A stretch of DNA of 6,217 bases from Methanobacteriota archaeon. GTDB lineage: Archaea > Thermoplasmatota > Poseidoniia > Poseidoniales > Poseidoniaceae. Location: NCBI GenBank assembly GCA_002727695.1, contig PBXT01000015.1, forward strand, positions 11,191-17,407. The letters are read 5' to 3'. The translations under genes and the position numbers were made by a program. The notes beneath the pieces are model-generated. The model ran no database searches. It saw nothing but the letters and a program-made list of their open reading frames with translations, and had not been told where the DNA came from. Shown here in pieces: positions 1 through 6,034 of this stretch. The first letter of the stretch is position 1; each line of letters starts with the position of its first letter.

Positions 1-2
1 GG

Positions 3-1163
3 AATCTGCTGATTTCTTCTGAACTCTACTCAGAGCACCCAGACTTGGATAATGTAGAGTCTGCAATGGGCGCTGCGGTAATCATTCACACCATGACGTG
101 GAGTTCTGCTGAATCTGTGGAAGAAGGTAAAGCCGGCAGAATTAGTCTGAAAGATTGGTCTTCTCCACTAAATCCTAGTGAAGCAGTTGGATCTAAACTA
201 GCAGACAATGAGAATGATTGGGAAGTTATCGGAATCATTCCAGGTTCTGAAAACATTGCAGATGGATTGAATGTTTTACAACACTGGCACCAGCCGATTG
301 AATTGACAGGATATGTCCTAGATGGCGATGGCTTAGCAACGGTTTCAGAGGAAAATTGCAAACTAGATGGTCAAGGTCATGGAATGGTTGTAACCAATAT
401 CAAAACTGATGAAGGTGTTGTCAGCCTTGATGGAGAGCACGATGATGAGTACTCGCTAGGAGATACTGACATCTTTGGCGGCTGGACTTTCATCCTATTC
501 TTCCTAATTTTCGGAATTGGAGGAGGAGTTGGGCTATTCATCGTCTCTACAATGATTATTCGCCAAGGTGCAAGAGCAACTGCAGAAGCATTACTCGGAA
601 GAGAAGGTTTTGCTAAGGCATTACAGATGAAGAAAGACCTGAAGCAATCAAAGAAAGACGGTCTGGAAAGTGCTGCTGAACGTTCTGCTAAACAAAAGAA
701 ATCTTCACCACCACCAAAGAAGAAATCCAAACAAGAGGATGTTGCAATATCTGGATTTAGCTTGGATAGTGTTCTATCCTCCGGCAGCAGTGATGACGGG
801 CCTAAGACATTCGGTGGAGGTAATTCTGTCGTAGTTACAAGTGAAGCGAAAGAGATGGAATCATCCCAACCTGCTGTCACCTCAATGCCTGAAATTTCCA
901 ACTCTCCGATGCCATCGGCAGGAGTGATTTCGAGTCAGCCTGAACCCGCTAAGCGTGGACATTTCTCTGCTTCCATGTCTCGTTCGGCAACACAGCCAAC
1001 ACAAGCTGCCAACACAACTCCAGCAAGTAAACCGGTCAAGAGAAGAGCTGTCAAGAAGCGCGCTGCACGAACTGCTCAGCCAGAACCTGAACCTGAGCCC
1101 GTTGTAGAAAACAAGCGAACATCCATTGCAGATGATGAAGAATTTAGCGATTTTTCATTCTAA
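3..1163 (+). CDS. Single-pass membrane protein with long low-complexity cytoplasmic tail (5' truncated by window)
   Basis: The frame is open from the first complete codon at position 3, so the gene begins outside the window. The first methionine-like codon, a TTG at 45, is probably internal. The visible N-terminal part, about 155 residues, is acidic, has no clear family motif, and would lie outside the cell. One strong membrane segment lies at about nt 480-560 (GGWTFILFFLIFGIGGG and the following residues) and ends in the basic IIRQGAR, which suggests the C-terminus is cytoplasmic. A charged, probably helical Ala/Lys/Glu stretch follows. After it come about 200 residues rich in Ser, Pro, Lys and Glu, with a PPPKKK patch, an RRAVKKRAAR patch, an EPEPEPE run and an acidic aromatic end (DDEEFSDFSF). 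The stop TAA (1161-1163) overlaps the stop of the minus-strand kinase fragment. I do not recognise the family. A surface-anchored or receptor-like protein is a guess. Confidence 0.8.
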   Translation, partial: NLLISSELYSEHPDLDNVESAMGAAVIIHTMTWSSAESVEEGKAGRISLKDWSSPLNPSEAVGSKLADNENDWEVIGIIPGSENIADGLNVLQHWHQPIELTGYVLDGDGLATVSEENCKLDGQGHGMVVTNIKTDEGVVSLDGEHDDEYSLGDTDIFGGWTFILFFLIFGIGGGVGLFIVSTMIIRQGARATAEALLGREGFAKALQMKKDLKQSKKDGLESAAERSAKQKKSSPPPKKKSKQEDVAISGFSLDSVLSSGSSDDGPKTFGGGNSVVVTSEAKEMESSQPAVTSMPEISNSPMPSAGVISSQPEPAKRGHFSASMSRSATQPTQAANTTPASKPVKRRAVKKRAARTAQPEPEPEPVVENKRTSIADDEEFSDFSF

Positions 1164-1360
1164 CCCCAAGCAACATCTTTTGCACCTCGAACCAGTAACT
1201 GGTCGGTGTGCCACTCCAATATTGCGGGACTAACTATCACTGGCTCGCCATCAGTTTGAACCCAAGTCTCTATTTCTAATGGGACTTCACTAATATTACC
1301 TGAAGAGTCAACTGGTTTGATTTCAACTCTGTTTGCCTTTTCTTGAGTTATTCCCCATTT
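1150..1360. repeat. Left copy of 211-bp direct repeat (kinase 3' end)
   Basis: This copy aligns without gaps to 2434-2644, at an offset of 1284. The first 64 bases (1150-1213) are identical in both copies. The other 147 bases carry about 48 mismatches by hand count, or about 67% identity. Outside these limits the flanks do not match: 1141-1149 does not resemble 2425-2433, and 1361 onward does not resemble 2645 onward. The repeat contains the last three codons and stop of the upstream gene on the plus strand and the last 66 codons of a lipid kinase on the minus strand. Confidence 0.93.
1160..1360 (-). pseudogene. 3' fragment of a second, divergent lipid-kinase allele
   Basis: Minus-strand translation from KWGITQEKANR to the end LLVRGAKDVAWG matches the last 66 residues of the intact kinase at 2444-3466, with 53 of 66 identical by my count. 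The conserved TDGEP element is present. The ATP-binding half, with the GGDGT motif, is absent, so the fragment cannot be an active kinase alone. An ATG at 1376-1378, inside the last codons of the neighbouring membrane-protein gene, could start a 72-residue product (MVCKVEKWGIT...) by coupled translation over a 16-nt overlap. Whether this is used is unknown. Most base differences from the intact gene leave the amino acid unchanged or conservative. The fragment therefore diverged while part of a working gene, probably in another strain, before it was cut and placed here. Confidence 0.85.
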
Positions 1361-1362
1361 TT

Positions 1363-2124
1363 CTACCTTGCAAACCATCCGAGTAAACCAGCAAGTTGAA
1401 ACAATGCGAAGCTAAATCCTATACCAAACGCAATACCATAGATTCGTGGTATCTTTTTTTCACGGCCCATTTGGGATATTGCATAAATCCCTAGCATAAT
1501 GATATAGTATTGCATTAAGAAATGCGGTAGATCATATATCGGGGGAGGGGGAGGACATGGTTCACCAATCCCAAAATATGTGCACCCATTTACGATTTCG
1601 TTGAAATATTGCCAAATCGATATTGGTAAAGAAAATGCAACTGATCTAATCATTGGTAAAAAGAATCGCTCTTTATAGCCGAAAATTCCAACCAGTGTAA
1701 AGATTAACATTATCGGACTAAAAGCCATGAATGTCCCTGTGTTAATACCAAAACCTGATGACTCTTGTTGGTCAAAATCTAGAAGTATTATGATTGGAGT
1801 AATCGCCATCCACAGTGATAATATCCCCAGAAATATCTCTCCATAGAGATTTAACCCGTATTGATATTTTCCTTGCAACATATCAAGATCTATGATTTTA
1901 CTATCCTTTAGTTCTAGGGAGTCATCCTTTGCATCGAGTGTGATAGATATCGTTGATGGCTTCTCTGAATTCGGCCCCTTGTGTAAAAATGTAAAATAAA
2001 ATATAACGATGACAATGCCAAGCAGAAGCCATTGACCAGCGACAAGAAGCACGAAAAAAGATGCAGTTACAATGAAAAGTATAATCAAAAATATAAGTTG
2101 TCTTCCTATACTATTTTTGACCAT
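1363..2124 (-). CDS. Orphan polytopic membrane protein, about seven membrane segments
   Basis: This 253-residue protein has hydrophobic segments at about residues 9-29, 31-47, 95-116, 131-149, 154-173, 199-218 and 228-249. A hydrophilic loop at about 48-94 (KDDSLELKDSK) separates the first hairpin from the rest. A second loop at about 178-199 carries two cysteines and a proline run (EPCPPPPPIYD), seen as a G-rich tract at 1540-1556 on the plus strand. No catalytic or transporter motif is recognisable. The ATG at 2122-2124 has no clear ribosome site, and a possible 32-codon ORF overlaps it by 14 nt. The TAG stop at 1363-1365 abuts the kinase fragment. The DNA is visibly more AT-rich than its neighbours: 1981-2040 is about 35% G+C, against about 55% for 3001-3060 in the kinase gene. 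The gene is the main cargo of the inserted unit, and acquisition by transfer is likely. Function is unknown. Confidence 0.75.
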   Translation of the reverse strand: MVKNSIGRQLIFLIILFIVTASFFVLLVAGQWLLLGIVIVIFYFTFLHKGPNSEKPSTISITLDAKDDSLELKDSKIIDLDMLQGKYQYGLNLYGEIFLGILSLWMAITPIIILLDFDQQESSGFGINTGTFMAFSPIMLIFTLVGIFGYKERFFLPMIRSVAFSLPISIWQYFNEIVNGCTYFGIGEPCPPPPPIYDLPHFLMQYYIIMLGIYAISQMGREKKIPRIYGIAFGIGFSFALFQLAGLLGWFAR

Positions 2125-2209
2125 GAAACCAACTTAACAGTGTCATTAATAACATTGAACCCGTTTTTACTAACGCATTTCCAATGATTGTTAAAATTAA
2201 ATTTTTCAC
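2111..2209 (-). CDS. Possible 32-residue small membrane peptide
   Basis: A GTG at 2207-2209 opens a short frame (MKNLILTIIGNALVK..., ending SWFHGQK) that stops at 2111-2113. It is basic at both ends and hydrophobic in the middle, so one membrane helix is plausible. It starts two nucleotides after the stop of the short frame at 2211-2288. Its last 14 nt overlap the start of the 253-residue membrane protein in another frame, an arrangement typical of translational coupling. No ribosome site is evident. Short open frames arise by chance in AT-rich DNA, so this is tentative. It may also be the remains of a longer membrane protein. Confidence 0.3.
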   Translation of the reverse strand: MKNLILTIIGNALVKTGSMLLMTLLSWFHGQK

Positions 2210-2210
2210 T

Positions 2211-2288
2211 TCATGCAATCATAATTTCAACACTCGTCCACCAACCATCATAGACGTTAGTTACCTCAGGGTTACCAATCGTAAACAT
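2211..2288 (-). CDS. Possible 25-residue ORF or gene remnant
   Basis: An ATG at 2286-2288 opens MFTIGNPEVTNVYDGWW followed by TSVEIMIA, with stop TGA at 2211-2213. The composition is protein-like, with varied polar and aromatic residues and few rare codons. The product is far too short for a known domain, and in-frame stops lie just upstream. It could be a small coupled ORF ahead of the 32-codon frame, or a leftover of the same broken gene whose tail lies at 2322-2432. I cannot decide between these. Confidence 0.22.
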   Translation of the reverse strand: MFTIGNPEVTNVYDGWWTSVEIMIA

Positions 2289-2321
2289 TAGCTAACTTTA
2301 ATTTGAGTAGCTATCTGAAAA

Positions 2322-2432
2322 TCAGTTTATTGTCGTATCAAAATGTCGTGGTGCATTTGGCTGTGCTATCCCATAATCCCAATTCTCAGATTCACTATCA
2401 TACATTCCAATAACGAAAGTATGTCCCTCAAT
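2322..2432 (-). pseudogene. Severed C-terminal tail of an unrecognised gene
   Basis: The minus strand reads IEGHTFVIGMYDSESENWDY and continues GIAQPNAPRHFDTTIN to a TGA at 2322-2324. The 36 residues look like a real protein end. The frame has no start at its 5' side: it runs directly into the repeat boundary at 2433/2434, where it meets an in-frame TGA a few bases inside the repeat. The gene was therefore probably cut at the junction, leaving its last codons. The family is not recognised. Confidence 0.4.
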
Positions 2433-2433
2433 A

Positions 2434-2644
2434 ATTTTTCATTCTAACCCCAAGCAACATCTTTTGCACCTCGAACCAGTAACTGGTCGGTGTGCCATTC
2501 TAGTGTCGCAGGGCTGACGATAATCGGTTCTCCATCTGCTTGAACCCACGTTGATAGAGGCAATGGTTCATCACACACATTTCCTGCACTATCAACTGGT
2601 TTAATCTCGATTCGATTCGCTTTCTGTTGGGTAATTCCCCATTT
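2434..2644. repeat. Right copy of 211-bp direct repeat
   Basis: This is the partner of 1150-1360. The first 64 bases (2434-2497) are identical to 1150-1213. The copy forms the true 3' end of the intact lipid-kinase gene. It also keeps ten bases beyond the kinase stop that read as the last codons (FSF, stop) of the plus-strand gene now ending at 1163. This shows that the copied piece came from a locus where the same two genes already faced each other. Confidence 0.93.
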
Positions 2645-3466
2645 GCCGATATGTTTGCCTTTCTTCATTGGGCCCATCAGAGAAAGCATCGCAATCCGTG
2701 AAAGACGAGGTGCATAAACGATTGAACCTTCTTTGTCTACTGGGGTGACCCCTGGACAAACCTGGTAACCACCACCAAAGGTTTCACCTGTTGTGGCTGC
2801 GAACATAGAGAAATCCAGAATCCTGCCTTCTTCGTCATCTAACTTGAGCCATACCTTTCTCCTCTTCCAGAACGGTATTGTTGTAATTCCTAGGTAAGTG
2901 TATTTCTTGTTACCCTTGATCCACTTTGCTCTAGATAACTTGGCACGAGATATTGCGCTAGTAATTCCTGCATCGGATTCCAGGAACACCCAGCGAACCA
3001 CTCTGCCTTTATTCTGCGCTGGCCCATTCCATTCCTTGGCTTCCGGTGAGGGGTAATCTCCAGCGCTTGGCGCTGGAAATCCTTCTAGACGCCATGCAGC
3101 ACAGCGTCGGTCCACTCCGTTGATCAGCACATCGATTGCTTCATCGATGTTTTTTCTTGAAATTCCTTGGGTGATTGCATAATCGTTACCGGAACCAAAC
3201 GGCATTATTCCAAGAGGTATGTCACTACCTCGCAGAGCACTTGCAACTTCATGGACTGTACCGTCTCCACCAACCGCTACAATTGGCCCTTCGACGTTTT
3301 TACTTCTCAAATCCCAAGCAATCTCACTTGCATGACCAACTCTTTGAGTCATGTGAGTGGTTACCTCAATGCCTTTAGATTCCAATTTTGCAACAACTGA
3401 AGGCCATCTCTTACCACAAGTGTGGTCTCTGCTGGCAGGATTGACAATGCAATGTAAGGCCCCCAT
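2444..3466 (-). CDS. Diacylglycerol-kinase-family lipid kinase (DAGKc/YegS/LCB5-like)
   Basis: This 340-residue protein belongs to the family that phosphorylates diacylglycerol, sphingoid bases or related lipids with ATP at the membrane face. Visible motifs, in order, are NPAS (residues 9-12), the nucleotide-binding loop VGGDGTVHEV (65-74), PFGSGNDYA (89-97), a GETFGGGYQVCPG segment typical of the second domain, and QADGEP (about 309-314) in the C-terminal beta-domain. Length is normal for the family. The ATG at 3464-3466 places NPAS where expected, and an in-frame TGA lies about eight codons upstream. The segment at about 129-155 (FPAPSAGDYPSP...) looks like an insert relative to bacterial YegS. 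The gene diverges from ribD across an 87-bp gap. Its last 66 codons are the duplicated part. In archaea the natural substrate could be an archaeal lipid precursor, but nothing in the sequence decides this. Confidence 0.9.
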   Translation of the reverse strand: MGALHCIVNPASRDHTCGKRWPSVVAKLESKGIEVTTHMTQRVGHASEIAWDLRSKNVEGPIVAVGGDGTVHEVASALRGSDIPLGIMPFGSGNDYAITQGISRKNIDEAIDVLINGVDRRCAAWRLEGFPAPSAGDYPSPEAKEWNGPAQNKGRVVRWVFLESDAGITSAISRAKLSRAKWIKGNKKYTYLGITTIPFWKRRKVWLKLDDEEGRILDFSMFAATTGETFGGGYQVCPGVTPVDKEGSIVYAPRLSRIAMLSLMGPMKKGKHIGKWGITQQKANRIEIKPVDSAGNVCDEPLPLSTWVQADGEPIIVSPATLEWHTDQLLVRGAKDVAWG

Positions 3467-3553
3467 ATATGCTGGTAGAATGTGTTGAACCCATCAATGC
3501 TGTTGTCACTAGGAAGCGATGCACTCATGTCTGATGCCTAATCAGCAAGCAAC
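3467..3553. promoter_or_regulatory. Divergent intergenic region between lipid kinase and ribD
   Basis: These 87 bases must hold the start signals of two opposed genes. I see no convincing archaeal TATA/BRE pair and no Shine-Dalgarno sequence before either start. No riboswitch-like fold is apparent. Leaderless or short-leader transcripts are possible. The regulatory role is inferred from gene layout only. Confidence 0.45.
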
Positions 3554-4552
3554 ATGACTTGGAGCGCGGCCGAGCGTGAATACATGAGCCGCGCCCTTGA
3601 GGTAGCGGAAAAAGGAAGGGGGAAAGTACGACCAAATCCTTTGGTTGGCTGTGTTCTAGTCAAAGATGGAAATGTGATTGCTGAAGGTTGGCACGACCAC
3701 TTAGGCGGGCTGCATGCTGAGCAAATGGCAATACATGATGCTGAAGAAAATGGACACAGCACAAATGGTGCTACTGCATACATAACATTGGAACCATGTA
3801 ATCACTTTGGAAGAACTCCCCCGTGTACTGAGGCGCTACTATGGGCGGGAATAAGCGAAGTCATAATTGCGCACGGCGACCCGAATCCGTTGGTTAGAGG
3901 AAACGGGATTTCTGTCTTAGAAGAAGCCGGAATTAAGGTAAAAAGCGGTCTGCTCATAGAAGAGGCTGCTGAGCAAATGCGCGAATTCTTGCATTGGTGT
4001 GAAAACCGAAGGCCATATGTTACCGTGAAGATCGCTGTTGATGCAAATGGCTCGGTAGATGATCTGTCCAAAGACGCTGGAAGATTCACTAGCGAAGAAT
4101 GTCTGAAGCAAGTCCACGTACTTCGCAAGGACTGTTGCGCAGTACTTGTTGGCGCTAATACTGTCATACGAGACGATCCTGCGCTAACTGTCAGGCTTGT
4201 TCATACTGAGAGGCAGCCTATTCGAGTAGCTATTGACCCTAACAGTAGAATCAGTCCTGATTCGAAAATCCTCACCGATGGATTTGCTACAAGGCATATG
4301 ACTGAAGATTTCAGAGGATTGTCTGCCTTGCTTGACATGCTGGGAGATTTAGAGATTCAGAGATTGTTGGTCGAAGGCGGTCCAACTACAATCAATCACT
4401 TCCTACAAGAAGGGCTAGTTGATGAGTTCATTTTGGTACAATCAAAGGTGACTCACGCTACCCCTGTGTATTCGAATTTTGACCTATCTTCGTTCTCAAG
4501 AACCGAAGAAACCACATGGGGAGAAGAACTTGTCAAAATCTACACGAGGTGA
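3554..4552 (+). CDS. ribD: Bifunctional riboflavin deaminase/reductase RibD
   Basis: This 332-residue protein catalyses the deamination and ribosyl reduction of the pyrimidine intermediate in riboflavin synthesis. The N-terminal deaminase (about 5-145) shows RPNPLVGCVLV, the zinc/catalytic HAE (54-56) and the second zinc site PCNHFGRTPPC with Cys82 and Cys91. The C-terminal reductase (about 153-332) shows RPYVTVKIAVDANGSV, VLVGANTVIRDDPALTVR (197-214) and VEGGPT (273-278), as expected for NADPH binding. All key deaminase residues are present, so both halves should work. The ATG at 3554 is supported by an in-frame TAA at 3539-3541. The gene is first in a two-gene operon, four bases before the methyltransferase gene. 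Many archaea instead use a stand-alone reductase, so the fused bacterial-type enzyme suggests old acquisition from bacteria. No other rib genes are in the window. Confidence 0.95.
   Translation: MTWSAAEREYMSRALEVAEKGRGKVRPNPLVGCVLVKDGNVIAEGWHDHLGGLHAEQMAIHDAEENGHSTNGATAYITLEPCNHFGRTPPCTEALLWAGISEVIIAHGDPNPLVRGNGISVLEEAGIKVKSGLLIEEAAEQMREFLHWCENRRPYVTVKIAVDANGSVDDLSKDAGRFTSEECLKQVHVLRKDCCAVLVGANTVIRDDPALTVRLVHTERQPIRVAIDPNSRISPDSKILTDGFATRHMTEDFRGLSALLDMLGDLEIQRLLVEGGPTTINHFLQEGLVDEFILVQSKVTHATPVYSNFDLSSFSRTEETTWGEELVKIYTR
4546..4552 (+). promoter_or_regulatory. Shine-Dalgarno sequence setting a GTG start
   Basis: GAGGTGA spans the last codons and stop of ribD and lies four bases before the GTG at 4557. 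It supports GTG as the start of the downstream gene. The only nearby ATG (4567) is in another frame. It also implies translational coupling in the operon. Confidence 0.7.
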
Positions 4553-4556
4553 ATAG

Positions 4557-5585
4557 GTGCGACCTAATGCGACCTCAATCATCGCACTACGTGGCTGGCA
4601 TCCCGCGATTGCCAGAGCGGAAGCTGAAGCAATGTTCCCAAATTCGGACATAACTAGAACCGAGTCAAGGCGCCTGTTAATTGCTAAGGGTGAAAGCGAT
4701 TGGGAAAAGGCAGAACTAATGTCAGGGTGTGAATGCGTACTCGTAAATGGTGGAATGTCAAAATGGACCTCACTGGAAGACTTGTTACAACAAATCGAGA
4801 CTGAAAAAGTCGAAGACATGGCAATAGAATGCTGGCGTCATGAAGGCAAAATCCCTGTAGCAACTAGAGATATCGAGAGACAGGTCGGTGGATTGTTTCA
4901 CGACAAAGGTTCTACTTTCAATTTGGAAAATCCAGAGCGGAGATTCGGAATTGTCTTGGATAACTCTGCTGGAAATGTTGCATGGGGTTGGATCGTGGGC
5001 CAAGGTCCTGGCAAACATGGATGGTCAGCGATGCGCGCAAATAAGAGGCCATTCTTCAGACCAGTCAGTCTTGAGCCAAGACTAGCAAGAGCAGCGGTGA
5101 ACATCGCTGCTGGAACCGATACAGGCTACGTGGTTGACCCAATGTGCGGAACTGGCGGCATTTTGATTGAATCTGCATTAACAAACCGTCCTACTCTAGG
5201 AATAGACTTCGACCCTGTAATGGTTGAAGGTAGTCAACAAAATATCGATTGGGCAAAGGTCGATGCTGAAGTCAAAAGAGAAGACGCAACCAGATTTGAA
5301 TTGCCAAAAGACGTGGCTGCGGTCGTTGTTGACCCGCCGTATGGAAGAAATTCACCCAGTGATGAAAAGCTGATTGAAGATATGCTTGCGAACATTCGCT
5401 CTCAAAATAATGAATGCAAACTTGTAGTGATTTTGCCTGTTGAAGCCGGTGGCGATGATTTAGATGAAGAAATCACAACCAATATCAAATTGCCTGGCTA
5501 TGAAATCAAAACCGCATTTGGAATACCTGTTCACAAATCACTTGGTAGAGTGATGATTATTGCTGAAGCTTCGACTCAAGATTGA
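4557..5585 (+). CDS. trmG10: tRNA (guanine-10-N2)-methyltransferase, archaeal Trm-G10/TRM11 family
   Basis: This 342-residue protein is expected to mono- and dimethylate N2 of guanosine 10 in tRNA, using S-adenosylmethionine. The N-terminal half (about 8-150) fits the expected place of the RNA-binding THUMP domain, though it is weakly conserved to the eye. The Rossmann methyltransferase domain begins at about 165 with FFRPVSLEPRLARAAVN. It continues with motif I VVDPMCGTGG (192-201), the acidic ribose-binding GIDFDP (215-220) and the catalytic DPPYG (259-263), which marks exocyclic amino-group methylation. Length matches archaeal homologues. GTG is chosen as start because of the Shine-Dalgarno just upstream. 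It follows ribD by four bases and overlaps the convergent YkgJ-type gene by 29 nt. The tRNA-Arg in this window has G at position 10, so it is a possible substrate. Confidence 0.9.
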   Translation: MRPNATSIIALRGWHPAIARAEAEAMFPNSDITRTESRRLLIAKGESDWEKAELMSGCECVLVNGGMSKWTSLEDLLQQIETEKVEDMAIECWRHEGKIPVATRDIERQVGGLFHDKGSTFNLENPERRFGIVLDNSAGNVAWGWIVGQGPGKHGWSAMRANKRPFFRPVSLEPRLARAAVNIAAGTDTGYVVDPMCGTGGILIESALTNRPTLGIDFDPVMVEGSQQNIDWAKVDAEVKREDATRFELPKDVAAVVVDPPYGRNSPSDEKLIEDMLANIRSQNNECKLVVILPVEAGGDDLDEEITTNIKLPGYEIKTAFGIPVHKSLGRVMIIAEASTQD

Positions 5586-5958
5586 GTAACCTGTGGCCAT
5601 CATCTTCACTGGGCTCATCGAAGTCACTGGTGTGCGGGCATAAATCATCGAGAATTGCAAGATCTTTCTCATCCAAAATCACAGGGTAAGTGCGGCAGCC
5701 TAGTGGCCTGCTATCATAGACTGAACAAATACCGGGAGCAGTCGGTAAATCTGAGGTTGTAGCTAAGAAGACGCACGCCTTAGTTTGCTGATTGTTCAAC
5801 AGGCGCCGAATTCCTGATTCATCCTTAGAGCAAAATTGGTCTTCTGCAAGGCCCGTCCTTCTGGATAGCCGGCTTGCCTCAGTCGCTGTGATCGGCATTA
5901 CAGTCTCCCTACAGCACATACTGCAACCCTTACTTACGCATGGAGAGTTGCCGCCCAT
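5557..5958 (-). CDS. YkgJ-family cysteine-cluster protein (putative zinc/iron-chelating)
   Basis: From the ATG at 5956-5958 this is a 133-residue soluble protein with nine cysteines. The family pattern is clear: a CxxxxCxxCC cluster at 7-16 (PCVSKGCSMCC), then Cys43, Cys62, ICSVYDSRPLGCRTYP (77-92) and LCPH (107). In the family these cysteines are thought to bind zinc or an iron-sulfur centre. No reaction is firmly assigned. I chose MGGNSPC as the start because the longer open frame, reaching 6150, would run antisense through the tRNA gene, and its extra N-terminus has no family character. A GTG nine codons upstream remains possible. The 3' end overlaps the convergent methyltransferase gene by 29 nt. 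Confidence 0.8.
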   Translation of the reverse strand: MGGNSPCVSKGCSMCCRETVMPITATEASRLSRRTGLAEDQFCSKDESGIRRLLNNQQTKACVFLATTSDLPTAPGICSVYDSRPLGCRTYPVILDEKDLAILDDLCPHTSDFDEPSEDDGHRLLNLESKLQQ

Positions 5959-6034
5959 ATTTGTTCTAGATACTGAAAGCACTTCAATGAGCGCGAGGGT
6001 GTGATTCAAGAAGGGGCGGCTTTTCGGCGGTGCA

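Noticed and set aside
377..901. 174-residue minus-strand open frame inside gene 1
   Set aside because: It is a shadow of the low-complexity Ser/Lys/Pro coding region. It has no domain, and gene 1 on the plus strand shows a normal membrane-protein layout.
1540..1556. G-rich tract as a G-quadruplex or regulatory element
   Set aside because: There are only two long G runs plus a pair, and the tract is explained by the proline codons of the membrane protein on the other strand.
3300..3526. Overlapping minus-strand frame starting MSASLPSDNSIDGFNTFYQH at 3526, which enters the kinase gene in another frame
   Set aside because: I considered it as a frameshifted kinase N-terminus. The kinase starts well at 3466 with its NPAS motif in the expected place, and the extra 20 or so codons can be open by chance. 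A frameshift is not needed, though it cannot be fully excluded without homologues.
3467..3553. FMN riboswitch or leader peptide ahead of ribD
   Set aside because: The 87-bp gap is too short for an FMN riboswitch and shows no matching fold. The 14-codon frame ending at 3541 has no ribosome site or telling content.
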